In this document: piece after piece, positions 9,776 to 20,290 of the stretch
Numbering within the stretch: position 1 is the stretch's first letter
Layout: each line of letters begins with the position of its first letter
NCBI RefSeq assembly: GCF_018143015.1
Contig: NC_054741.1
Span: forward strand, 44,852,092-44,916,091
Source of the DNA: Lytechinus variegatus
Lineage: Eukaryota; Echinodermata; Echinoidea; Temnopleuroida; Toxopneustidae
Direction of reading: 5' to 3'
DNA length: 64,000 nt
The notes under the pieces: generated by a model
Seen by the model: the letters and a program-made list of their open reading frames with translations, nothing else
Told to the model about the DNA's origin: nothing
Database searches by the model: none
Made by a program: the position numbers and the translations under genes

Positions 9776-11426
9776 TTTTGTCTCACCTGAAAGAAGTTTG
9801 GCAGAGACCTACATGCAGTAATCTCTTTTCCTGTTGGTCTGTTAGTTCGTTGGTCTCTTAAAAAATGTTAGTTTTTGTCTCACCTGCGAAGCAAAGTGAG
9901 ACTATAGGCGCCGCTTTTCCGGCGGCGGCGGCGTCAACATCAAATCTTAACCTGAGGTTAAGTTTTTGAAATGATGTCATAACTTAGAAAGTATATGGAC
10001 CTAGTTAATAAAACTTGGCCATAAGGTTAATCAAGTATTACTGAACATCCTATTAGAGTTTCATGTCACATGACCAAGGTCAAAGGTCATTTAGGGTCAA
10101 TGAACTTAGACCATGTTGGAGGAATCAACATCGAAATCTTAACCTGAGGTTAAGTTTTTGAAATGTCATCATAACTTAGAAAATATATGGACCTAGTTCA
10201 TGAAACTTGGACATAAGGTTAATCAAGTATCACTGAACATCCTGCATCAGTTTCAAGTCACATGACCAAGGTCAAAGGTCATTTAGGGTCAATGAACTTT
10301 GGCCGAATTGGGGATATCTGTTGAATTCCCATCATAACTTTGAAAGTTTATGGATCTGATTCATGAAACTTGGATATAATAGTAATCAAGCATCACTGAA
10401 AATTTTGTGCAAGTTTCAGGTCTCATGATTAAGGTCAAATGTCATTTCGGGTCAATGAACTTTGGCCGAATCTGGGGTATCTGTTGAATTACCATCATAA
10501 CTTTGAAAGTTTATTGGTCTAGTTCATTAAACTTGGACATTAGAGTAATCAAGTATCACTTAACATCCTGTGCGCGTTTCAGGTCACATGACCAAGGTCA
10601 AAGGTCAATGAACTTTGGCCGAATTGGGTGTATCTGTTGAATTACCATCGTAACTTTGAAAGTTTATGGATCTGATTCATGAAACTTGTACATAAGAGTA
10701 ATCAAGTATCACTGAACATCCTGTTCGAGTTTCAGGTCACATGATAAAGGTCATGTAAGGTCAATGAACTTTGGCCATGTTGGGGTTTTTTGTTGAATAA
10801 TCATCTCTGTAAGTTTATTGGTCTAGTTCATAAAAAAGGGAAATAAGAGTAACCATGTATCACTGAACATCTTGTGCGAGTTAGAGTAGTATTCAAAGTG
10901 AGCACTGCTGCTATATTGAACCGCGTGATGCAGGTGAAACGGCCAGAGGCATTCCACTTGTTGTTCCACTTGCTCTCATTTCTTTAATTTTGCATTAATT
11001 ATGTTCATACTTGTTACATGTGATCCTTGGGCAATACCACATGTGACCCCATGAAAATATTGGGGCAAAAGTCATCTAGGGGTCAAATGGTAGAGGTCAT
11101 GTCCATCCTTTTTTTTTAATGTTTTCTTCAACTTGCTCTCATTTCTTTATTTTTGCATCAATTTTGATCACACTTGATTGAAATGATCCTTGGTTAATAC
11201 CACTTGTATGTTGTTGAGAAAGGTGGGGTCAAGGTCATCTAGGGGTCAAAAGGTCAAGTTTTATTCAACTTGATCTCATTTCTTTATTTCTGCATCAATT
11301 ATGTTCACACTTGGAACATATAATCCCTTTGTAATACCACATGTGTGTCCATTAGGATAATGAGGACCAATGTCATCTAGGGGTTAAAAGGTCAAATGAT
11401 ATGAGGTAATGTGTATCTTTTTTTAG
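9776..11426 (+). repeat. Composite interspersed repeat, families B and A
   Basis: Family B starts near 9,776 (TTTTTGTCTCACCTGAAAG, with CTTTTCCTGTTGGTCTGTTA) and resumes at 10,963 with units of about 170 bp around TTCTTTATTTTTGCATCAAT and GGTCATCTAGGGGTCAAA. Inside it, family A occupies 9,877-10,962. A begins with a perfect hairpin, GTCTCAC...GTGAGAC, then GGCGCCGCTTTTCCGGCGGC. It contains five or six units of about 170-190 bp, each with CATGACCAAGGTCAAAGG, and ends at CATTCCACTTG. The same A-in-B arrangement occurs at 54,686-56,002. No coding potential was seen. The design resembles non-autonomous Helitron-type repeats, but that is inference. Confidence 0.75.
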
Positions 11427-11756
11427 CTCATCCGGCCCGAAGGGCCAGGCGTCTGTCATTTTCCACAATTTTAAAGTGCTTCTTCTTCGTCATTTCAAGT
11501 CCGATTTCAATTCTGTTTACTTCATATGATAGCACTAGGTGGGAGATTCAAAACATCTACACAGAATTTTGAAACTCATTAAATATGCTAATTTATGCGC
11601 ATTTTTCAAAATTCACAAAAAAAATGCTTCTTTATTTATTTACCCATTTTGATTTGCTTACCCATTTTGATTTGCTTGCTTCCATCTGGTAGAACTTTAT
11701 GAGGCTTTCCAAACTTTTACACAGAATTTTGAAATTATGAGTAGAAAATTTGTTAT

Positions 11757-13346
11757 ACTCCCGTATTGAAGGGACGTTTTATGGTATCATGCTCGGTGTC
11801 CGTCCGTCTGTCCGTCCATTTCCTTGTTCATTTTTCTTGTAAACGCGTTGAACTCACCTAAGCTCATATAATTTGGTATATATAATACTAGCATGGATCC
11901 AAGGAAGCCTTTTGATTTTGAGGTCAAAAGGTCAAGGTCAAAGTGACTTTTTTTTTCATTGTACCCTTCTGCAGTCCTAGTAAACGCGATAACTTAAGTT
12001 GAACTTAACCTAGGCTCATACAATTTGGTGTGTATGATACTAGCATGGATCCCAGGAGGTCAAAAGTTCAAAGGTCAAGGTCACAGTGACCTATTTTCAT
12101 TGTACCCTTCTGCAGTCCTTGTAAAGGTGATAACTTAGGCTGAACTTGACCTAGGCTCATATAATTTGGTGTGTATGATACTAGCATGGATCTCAGGAAG
12201 CCCATTTGTTTTGAGGTCAAAAGGTCAAAGGTTGAGGTCACAGTGACCTATTTTCATCATACTCTTCTGCAGTCCTTGTAAACACGATAACTTAAGTTGA
12301 ACTTAACCTAGGGTCCTATAATTTGGTGTGTATGATACTAGCATGGATCCCAGGAGGTCAAAAGGTCAAGGTCACAGTGACCTATTTTCATTGTACCCTT
12401 CTTCAGTCCTTGTAAACGTGATAACTTCGGTTGAATTTGACCTGGGCTCATATAATTTGGTGTGTATAATACTAGCATGGATCCCCGGGGGGGCCACTTC
12501 CATTCACGAGTGGATACCATGCGCGACCATGGGGTCTCGAAAAGCACCCTAAACACGTAATTTCCATAATCTGAAAATGCACCCCTTAACAAGTATTGGC
12601 GTGTGAAACCCTACCCTTAACAAGTATTGGAAACAAAACGATACTCTTGGCAAATATTCCCTGAAATGAACCCCTAAACAAGTACAGGAATGTTTAACTG
12701 TTACGGGTCCTTCGGTCGTCGGCTTAACCTTATTTGGTTTAGTATACGACCCCACCTTCTACACCTCGCGCAAATCGGACTCTAAACACGAAGTTTTGGG
12801 GCAAAGAGGACATCCTTTTTTAAACATTTTAATTTTGTTTTATCATCCCCGCAAATTCGACCCTAAACACGTAATTTTCCTAGCGAAATAGATACCCTTT
12901 TTTCATTATTTTCGTGTTTTTGACACCCTTATCACGTTACGTACGTAACGTGCCCTATCGTGAAAAAGACATCCTTTTTACGTGTTTTTTTGGTCGCGCA
13001 TGGTATCCACTCGCCAATGTAAGTGGCCCCCCCCCGGGCATGGATCCCATCAAGCCTATCGATTTAGAGGTCAAAAAGTCAAAGGTCAAGATCACAGTGA
13101 AATGTTTTCATCTTATCCTTCTGAAGTACTGGTTAATGCGTTAACTTTAGTTGAACTTAACCTACGCTCATGTAGTTTGGTGTGTATGATTATATGATAC
13201 TAGCATAGATCCTAGCAATTCTATTGATTTTGAGGTCAGAAGGTCAAAGGTGAAGTCACCATTTTCCACTTTTCTTGCTTGACCAATCTATTCATTTTCC
13301 GCATTACAGACGGGCGTATTATGTGCTCGCCTTAGCGACACTCTTG
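11757..13346 (+). repeat. Family D repeat with 140-150 bp tandem units
   Basis: It begins near ACTCCCGTATTGAAGGGACG and ends with a small hairpin TCGCCTTAGCGA followed by CACTCTTG at about 13,346. In between are about seven units carrying ACTAGCATGGATCC and GAGGTCAAAAGGTCAAGG, with CTTCTGCAGTCCTTGTAAAC at the unit junctions. A shorter copy lies at 27,022-27,580. It is interrupted at 12,484-13,038 by a MITE. Short open frames across it are repeat by-products. Confidence 0.75.
12484..13038 (+). mobile_element. GC-ended MITE, copy 1 (hAT-like, 8-bp duplication)
   Basis: A 555-bp element with ends CCCGGGGGGGCCACTT and AAGTGGCCCCCCCCCGGG, flanked on both sides by CATGGATC, an 8-bp target duplication taken from the family D unit it entered. 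The inner inverted sequence extends to GGATACCATGCGCGACC. It has no transposase. An 8-bp duplication suggests mobilisation by a hAT-type enzyme (P and Merlin types are alternatives). Copies 2 and 3 are at 32,451 and 23,151. Confidence 0.85.
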
Positions 13347-13561
13347 TTATACTAATTTATGCGAAACTGCATATTTTTTAAATTCACATAAAATGCTTCT
13401 TCTTTATTTTCAAGAAATAATCAGACTGTAGTAAATTATTAGTCCCAAGAGTTGTATAGCCATCAATTATGAACAATGATTACCTCTTTGCTGTTACGTT
13501 CAGTTTTATATATAACTATACTAATAGTGATAATTGGAAAAAAAATTTTGCTTTGACACAG

Positions 13562-13681
13562 TGTCATCCTAAGCTTTCTTTGATGTGGCTAGAGAGACTT
13601 CTCCAAGCTCGATGGTGGTTACGAAGGTTGATGGCCGGTATCGCCATGGTTACACTACTCCTTATCTCAATCATCAATGTG
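13562..13681 (+). CDS. Adenylyl cyclase exon: cytosolic turn and TM9
   Basis: A 120-bp exon (40 codons) with acceptor TTTGACACAG and donor GTATGCAT, phase 0 on both sides, so it joins the exon ending at 9,288 in frame. The protein starts CHPKLSLMWLERLL, a basic cytosolic segment (ARWWLRRL), and continues into one hydrophobic helix (MAGIAMVTLLLISIINV). This matches the TM8-TM9 region of membrane adenylyl cyclases. The preceding 4.3 kb intron is nearly filled by the A/B/C/D repeat nest. The call depends on its place between the other cyclase exons; alone it is only a short membrane exon. Confidence 0.72.
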
Positions 13682-14338
13682 GTATGCATCTCGCATCTGT
13701 CCTTGATATGAAACCGCTACACGTAGTTATGTGATATATCACAGAGAAGATACATCACAAAATTTCATGTGTTCCCATTATCTTTTTGTAGAAAGATGTT
13801 TAGAGATAATCATGAAAACAAGTGAAGTATTATATATGAAAGAAATTGGCTTACAGGAGATGTACAATTATAGCTTGTGCCTACCCTGGAATATAATCAA
13901 TAAAATGAGTGTGATATCAAGTATATACTATCTGATTCATGTAGATAAGATTTGCAGTGTCCCAGGGAATTATTTGTAATCTTCATATAACAAATTGAAT
14001 GCAAACAGAGAAAATACACTATACTCAAACCTAAAATCCCTAACTTAGCTTTCATAGAATACAATGAATTATATATATCACATGATAGAGGAAAATTGTA
14101 ATTGGTCATTCATGAATCATTATATGCACATTTTCAGACCTTACTGTGATCATCAAAATGTAGCACTCAATACTTCAATAATCCTAATTTATGTCATATT
14201 TCTCTGAGAGATGAAATGATATGCTTTCATTTGATATGCAATTCTTAGTATTTCTATCGGTATTATGCAAACAACTTCAAATTAATGGATATCTTATTGT
14301 ACTCGGGTATAATTACTTTCATTTTTTTCTTGCCTACA
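13682..14338. other. Cyclase intron, no other feature seen
   Basis: AT-rich intron sequence after the TM9 exon. Nothing repeat-like with defined ends and no RNA gene was recognised. Confidence 0.5.
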
Positions 14339-15010
14339 TAGCAGAGCAGGACTGATTGGCGCCGCTTTTCCAGCGGCTGGGTCATCAGCATCAAATCTTG
14401 ACCGAAAGGTTAAGTTTTTGAAATGTCATAACTTAAAAAAATATATGGGCCTAGTTAATGAAACTTGAAATAATGGATATCAGGTATTACTGATTTATCT
14501 TACTGATTACTTATTATCCTGCCAGAGTTTTAGGTCACATGACCAATGTCAAAGGTCATTAAGGGTCAATGAACTTAGACCATGTTGGCGGAATCAACAT
14601 CAAAATCTTATCCAAAGGTCAAGTTTTTTAAGTGTCATCATAACTTTTAAACTATGGATCTGGTTCATGAAACTTGAACATAAGAGTAATCAAGTATCAC
14701 TGAACATTCTTTATGAGTGTCAGGTCACATGACCCAAGTTGATGAACTTTGCCCAGGTTGGGGGTATTTGCCATCACAAGTTTATAGATCTATTTCATGA
14801 AATGTTTAATCAAGTATCACTGGTTGTCTTGCACTATTCTTCGGCCACACGGTCAAGGTCAAATGTCATTTAGGGTCAATGAACATAGTATTTTATCATC
14901 CTATAAATGGTGTTTTTTGTTAATGATTATATTATAGTCGTTTTCAAAGTCGGCACTGCTGCTATATTGTATCGCGTAATGTAGGCGAGAGTGCCAGAGG
15001 CGCTCCACTT
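14339..15010 (+). repeat. Family A repeat, diverged copy
   Basis: It starts near GCGCCGCTTTTCCAGCGGC and carries three to four units with AGGTCACATGACC, ending GTGCCAGAGGCGCTCCACTT. It is more decayed than the copies at 9,877 and 54,766 and lacks a clear leading hairpin. It ends about 105 bp before the next cyclase exon. Confidence 0.7.
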
Positions 15011-15116
15011 ATTTTCAGTAGCAGTATTATCATATTTTTCTGCAAAGTGTTATTATAATGTGATTAATTTGAAATTATTCGTCGGTATCCTACTCCTTAT
15101 CATTTTTTGTTTTCAG

Positions 15117-15266
15117 GTAGAGTGTAGGACTGTCCCAGAATGCTCCGCCAATCAGACAGCATCTAACAAACCTCATAGTATCTACCAGATCTCAGCAAAC
15201 CCATCAACCTCACCATTTATCAATAGCTCCACTTCAAATGATAAATTTATATGCAGCCTACCTGTA
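15117..15266 (+). CDS. Adenylyl cyclase exon: extracellular glycosylated loop
   Basis: A 150-bp exon (50 codons) with acceptor TTGTTTTCAG and donor GTAAGTTC, phase 0 at both ends. The protein VECRTVPECSANQT...INSSTSNDKFICSLPV is hydrophilic, has four cysteines, and has two N-glycosylation sequons (NQT and NSS). In membrane adenylyl cyclases the loop between TM9 and TM10 is extracellular, variable and glycosylated, which fits this position exactly. Sequence identity to any subtype cannot be judged by eye because this loop evolves fast. Confidence 0.75.
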
Positions 15267-15886
15267 GTAAGTTCAAATAATTTGAGACATTATTTCAATT
15301 TTCAGACACAAATAATAACAAAAAATATTTGATATCATAATAGCTTTTATGCATGGTTGTAGGTGAATTTTCAATTGATACCTGCAGGTGATACTCAACA
15401 AAGGTAAGTCCTTTCCCAGATCTTGGCTTAATGATATGCAATTATTGCAATTTCTTTTTTCCCAAGTGACAATAAGTAGTAATCAGGCATTTATTTGATT
15501 TGATTAATGTTGTTAGGTTTATACTATGATGCTTAAAGAATGTAAAACTCACCTTTTAAATTCTCAACATAACTGCAAAATCACATTAGTTATGTTTGAT
15601 TATTAATTTTATTCCTTAGTCCAGTGAGCCCCCTTTGGTGCCAGATAATTATTGTGCAGTGTAGTATGCATGCAGTAATAGTGGCTGTCCCTTTAATTCA
15701 GTGCACTGGCAAACACATGCTGAATGGATGAGTCGCTTTCAATTTTTTTTAACGAAATAATACAATGTGGCAGTGTCCACACTTTCTAAAAATAAGATGA
15801 TGTGTAGCCCCCCCCCCCTTACTCGTTTTGGAATCTTCCAAAATTATCCTCTAACTTGGTAAGACCTAGTTTTGGATCAACACATT
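15267..15886. other. Cyclase intron, no other feature seen
   Basis: Intron sequence with a run of C near 15,810 and no recognisable element or gene. Family B sequence starts just after it. Confidence 0.45.
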
Positions 15887-18215
15887 TTTTGTCTCCCCTG
15901 AATGATTTTCAGTAGAGAACTGGCAATTAACTTTTCCTGTTGGTCTGCTAAAAAAATTCAAAGCTTTTGTTCAACTTGCTTTCATTTATTCTTTTCTGCA
16001 TGAATTATGTTCATACTTTGATACATATGACCCTTGGGTAATTACACATCTATGCCCATAAGAATTACTGGGCCAAAGGACATCTAGGTGTCAAATGATA
16101 TGAGGTTATGTTCATAGTTTTTTTTTTAAGTTTTTGTTCAGCTTGCCATCATTTCTATTTTCTGCATCAATTTTTATCACACTTGATTCAAAGGATCCTT
16201 GGGTAATACCACATGTGTGTTGTTGAGGATGATGAGACAAAGGTCATCTTGGGGTCAAATGTCAAGTTTTTGTTCAACTTTCATTTTTAGCTTATCCCGC
16301 CAGAAGGGCAAGATGAGCTTATGCCGTGGCGTGGCGTCTGTCGTTCGTCGTCCATCGTCCGTTGTCCGTCCACAATTTCAAAATGCTACTACTTCGCCAT
16401 TTTAAGTCCGATTTCAATTCTGTTTGCTTTATATGATAGCACTAGATGGGGGATTCAAAACTTCTACACAGAATTTTGAAATTCATTAAATATGCCAATT
16501 TATGCGAACTTTTCAAAATTCGCAAAAAATGCTTCTTTATTTGTTGACCGATTTTTAATTTTTTGCTTCCATCTGGTAGAGCTTTATGAGGTACACCAAA
16601 CTTTTACACAGAATTTTAAAATTTTGACCAGAATAATTTTTATGCTAATTTATGCGAAATTAATTTATGCATATTTTTGAAAATTCACATAAAATGCTTC
16701 TTTTTTATTTGTCGACCTTTTTTTTTTCTTCCATCTGGTAGAACTTTATGAGGTTCACCAAACTTCTACACAGAATTTTGAAATTTTCAGTAGAAAATTA
16801 CTTATGCTTATTTATGCGAAATTTATTCAGAAATCACATAAAATGCCTCTTCTTTATTTGTTGACAGATTTTGATTTTTTTTTCTTCCATCTGGTAGAGC
16901 TGCATGAGGTTCACCAAACTTGTACACAAATTTTGAAATTTTGTCTGGAAAATTATTTATTCTAATTTATGCAAAATTTATTCATAAATCACAAAAAAAA
17001 TGTTTTGTCTTCTTCATTTGTTGATCAATTTCAATTTTGTTTGCTTTATATGATAACTCGAGGTGGTGATACAAAATTTCAACATAGAATTTTGAAACTC
17101 ATTAAATATGCTAATTTATTCATATATTTTAAAAACTCACAAAAATTACTTATTTATTTGTTGATTGATTTTGGTTATTTTTGTTCCATCTGAGAGCTAC
17201 ATTAGGTTCACCAAGGTTCTACACAGAGTTAAGAAACTGACTAGATAATTATTAATACTTAATTCATATGAAATTTATTCATAGATCACAAAAAATGCTT
17301 CTATATCATTTCTTCATCAATTTCAATTCTATGTCCTCAATTTATGTCACCGATATAATTCACTACAGTGTCAACTGGGCTGAAATTAAAATTGTGTTGA
17401 ATTTTGTTACGAGATGCCAGATGAGATCCACATCATTGATGTGCTAGTTTTTGTTTCTATATTGGTTATGTTCACATGTGGTACCTATGATCCTTGGGTA
17501 ATACCACATGTGTGTTGTTGAGGATGATGGGACAAATCACAAATTCACAAAGGTCATCTCGAGGTCAAATGGTCAAGTTTTTGTTCAACTTTCATTTTTT
17601 TAATTTCTACATTGGTTATGTTCACACTTGGTACCTATGATCCTTGGGTAATGCCACATGTGTGTCCATGAGGATGATGGGGGCAAAGGTCATCAGGGGT
17701 CAAGAGGTAATAATGATGTGGTCATGTCCATCCGTTTCGAAGTTTTTTGTGCAGCTTGTTCTCATTCCTTTATTTTTGCATTAATTTTGATCACATAATC
17801 AGTGGGTAATACCATGTGTGTGTTGCTGAGGATGATGGGGTCAAAGGTCATTAAAGGGTCAATAGTTCAAGTTTTTCTAATTGCTGTCATTTCTTTATTT
17901 CTGCATCAATTGTGTTTACACTTGGTATAAATTATCCTTGGGTAATGCCACATGTGTTCATGAGGATGACGGTTTTAAGGTCATCTAGGGGTCAAAAGGT
18001 CAAATGATCGAGGTCATGCCCATCATTTTTTTTCAAGTTTTTGTTCAACTTGTTCTCACTTCTGCATCAATTATGTTTAGATTCATTACAAATGATCTTT
18101 GGGTAATACCACGAGTGTTCTTCAGGATAATAAGATCAAAGGTCATCTAGGGGTCAAAAGATCCTAGTGCTTATTTGATTGATCTCAAAATCAGGCAAGA
18201 CGCGTTGCTTGTGAA
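15887..18215 (+). repeat. Family B repeat with inserted family C
   Basis: Family B runs from about 15,887 (GTCTCCCCTGAATGATTTTC) to 16,287, and again from 17,448 to about 18,215, with units marked by CCTTGGGTAATACCACATGT and GGTCATCTAGGGGTCAAA. Family C occupies 16,288-17,446. It starts with the hairpin-type AGCTTATCCCGCC, has about six units of roughly 130-170 bp (CTTCCATCTGGTAGAACTT, ACACAGAATTTTGAAATTTT), and ends ACATCATTGATGTGCTAG, a hairpin followed by CTAG. Unlike the 9.8 and 54.7 kb copies, this B copy has no A inside it. Confidence 0.75.
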
Positions 18216-18461
18216 CCATCTTGTTTTTATTGTTTTTGTTTTTGCTTTTTTTTACATATTAGCTTTAACTTGGTAATTGTTTCCAATGAAAGTCCATGTT
18301 CTGGCCAGATTTTTGTGAAAATTATTTTTCTACATCTCGAGAAGACTTAAAATGTTCCAATGAAGAATGCTCAATCCAAATTGAATTCTACTCCAAGTAG
18401 TCACATGATGTGTATAGTCAGGAGAATGTCTGATGACACCTTCTTTTATTCTTTTGTGTAG
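18216..18461. other. Cyclase intron next to the TM10 exon
   Basis: Intron sequence with no recognised element, ending in the pyrimidine-rich acceptor region of the exon at 18,462. Confidence 0.45.
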
Positions 18462-18637
18462 ATATACCCTTTGTGTAGTATGCTAGCATTGCAGACCTGT
18501 CTACTGTTCCTTCAAGTTGGTGTTAGTGTTAAAGCCTTCATCATGATACTGGGACTGGTGTCAAACTCAGTAGTCTTACACTACACTCATTATTCCGTGT
18601 TTGACTGTGCTGATATGACAATGTACCACAGAGAAGG
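18462..18637 (+). CDS. Adenylyl cyclase exon: TM10 and TM11
   Basis: A 176-bp exon with acceptor TTTTGTGTAG and donor GTAAGCAC, entering in phase 0 and leaving in phase 2 (after GG). It encodes IYPLCSMLALQTCLLFLQVG, VSVKAFIMILGLVSNSVVL and a closing YSVFDCADMTMYHREG. Two hydrophobic helices with a short VK turn, then a hydrophilic FDCAD segment, match the TM10-TM11 region of membrane adenylyl cyclases, where a VFDNAD-like stretch follows TM11 in some vertebrate subtypes. The split glycine codon is completed exactly by the exon at 26,738, which supports both. Confidence 0.82.
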
Positions 18638-18680
18638 GTAAGCACTCAAGTGTTAAGTGGTTGTACCATCTTCTCATTTA

Positions 18681-19742
18681 CAGTCAGACGGCAGGTCCCA
18701 AGAAAGTGGCTTCTTTCATCCAAGTAATATTCATGACGTGAGATGTTTTGCATATTTAATGAGCTTGATGCGGACCAAAACACCTCTTTTCATTTGGTCA
18801 TTGCTGCTCTAATTGTGCATCGAATTCCATGAATTTGGTATCATTGTAAAGGAGAAGAATCCTTCTTTCAGGTCATGTGTTTGAATTAATTCAAATATTT
18901 TGTAATGTAGGTTAAAATTTTGATCTAAAATATGCCACAAAATAATTATTTTCACCTGACAGAAGCTGTTATTTTCACACTTCATCTTTGTTTGAGCCCA
19001 AATGATTTTTAGATCATGATAAAGCTGAATATGTATGATTTAAAATGATATAGGTCTCAAAATAAGAATCGGGTCAAGATCACACTTTTCATTTGCCAAG
19101 TACATAAAGCAGTTTGAAAACAAGAATACTGCACTCTGATTGGTCAAAAAGACCACACACTGGCAAATTCCAACGGATCCAGTGCCTGGGTTCGTGGGAA
19201 GGTCACACTTCCCATGTTGTAATCTCCTCAAATACCCCGCGCCTGTCGTTCTGTGAATCTTATCCAGCCAATCAGAACTTTGGATTTCATGCAAGTACAA
19301 AATTTCAGAAATCTCGTCTTGTACCTTGGTGGGAAAAGTGTGATCTTGACCCGATTAAAAGGTGCCGCATATCAAGAGTGGCATTGTGAGAAAGTACAGA
19401 AGTTCAGCTTTATGATGATATAGATATCATTGAGGCTCAAAATAAAAAGTTTGGCACAATTTGCAAAGGAAACAGAGGAAGAAAATTCAGTTTTGAGGCA
19501 CATTTTCAGGCCAGAAATTTACTTATTTAACAAAATATTGTATACAAAATAAATGACCAATATGAAAGAGTAATATTTACTCTATCTGATGGTGCAATAA
19601 CATTTCATTTAACTTGGTAAATTCTTAGAGAAAGAAAATCTCACGAATCACGAGATTTTGCAAGGAGGAGAATTCAGCCACGAGATGATTTGGATGAATC
19701 TGGCCTTTTTGCTCATTAGCATAGGGACCTGCGGTCTGACTG
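18681..19742. mobile_element. 1.06 kb non-autonomous TIR element
   Basis: Inverted ends CAGTCAGACGGCAGGTCCC (left) and GGGACCTGCGGTCTGACTG (right), flanked by TTTA on both sides as a 4-bp target duplication. There is no transposase frame. A separate 284-bp MITE sits inside at 19,070-19,353. The right half (about 19,455-19,690) is an inverted relative of 57,700-57,965, so the family has other members. Superfamily is uncertain; 4-bp duplications occur in Chapaev-type elements, among others. Confidence 0.75.
19070..19353. mobile_element. 284-bp MITE nested in the TIR element
   Basis: The inverted ends CGGGTCAAGATCACACTTTT (left) and AAAAGTGTGATCTTGACCCG (right) are a perfect match. The body has no coding potential. 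AT lies at both flanks but no longer duplication is clear. It lies wholly within 18,681-19,742 and is therefore younger than that element. Confidence 0.78.
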
Positions 19743-19994
19743 TTTATTTTCATCAAATCTTCCCAGTTATTGGATGTTTGAGTTGGTATAATTTTTTTCT
19801 ACAGAGAGCAAGCAGTGCGTATAGATTGAGGTACTCCAGACTGCCTGCCATGAGACTCACTCCACATACATATAGACTATGTGACATTACATTTCATGAT
19901 TTATGTATAACAGCTGATTCACAGACACCATTTATGACTGTGTTTTGACCAGACTAGGTGGTCAGCATTCTTGGGGATTAGTCTATGGATCTAG

Positions 19995-20290
19995 ACACTA
20001 CAGGGGGCTGCCGATGTCACCCATCCCTTTTCCATATTTTGACTATTCATGTGAGAAATTTTGGAGCCCCATTGAGGCAAAATGGCATCTTTACTACATA
20101 TACTAAAGCCACTTTTATTTTCTTGAAACCACCCGGAGAGTAAAGAGAAGGATTTCCATCTACCTTTCTGTACTCCACACAGTAATGCATTACAATGTGT
20201 GAAATTTTGATAGAAATGCCTCTTTTTCACAATTTGAGCTCCCTGTATGGGGTAGGCTTTGATGCACCAGCCACTCTCCACATGACTGTA
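19995..20290 (+). repeat. Solo relative of the foldback tandem unit
   Basis: The order of markers is the same as in the 205-212 bp units at 1,870-3,720: CCCATCCCTTTTCCATATTT, TTTTGGAGCCCCATTGAGGC, then TACTAAAGCCACTTTTATT and a TTTCCATCTACC stretch. It has about one and a half units and lies 16 kb from the foldback core, without its arms. An open frame read on the minus strand across it has no recognisable domain. Confidence 0.7.

Larger units (their letters stand above)
11427..13440 (+). repeat. Family C repeat, split by a family D insertion
   Basis: Family C opens with a hairpin, AGCTCATCCGGCC...GGGCC, at 11,427, and has units rich in AATTTATGCG and CATCTGGTAGAACTT. It breaks off at about 11,756 and resumes at about 13,347 with ACTAATTTATGCGAAAC, so the material between was inserted into it. 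The insertion junctions share TTATACT, either a short duplication or a coincidence at the target. Other C copies lie at 16,288-17,446 and 56,003-57,163. Confidence 0.72.

Noticed and set aside
11754-13348. A 7-bp target duplication (TTATACT) for family D
   Set aside because: The shared bases may belong to the element start itself; the other D copy at 27,022 shows no such duplication.
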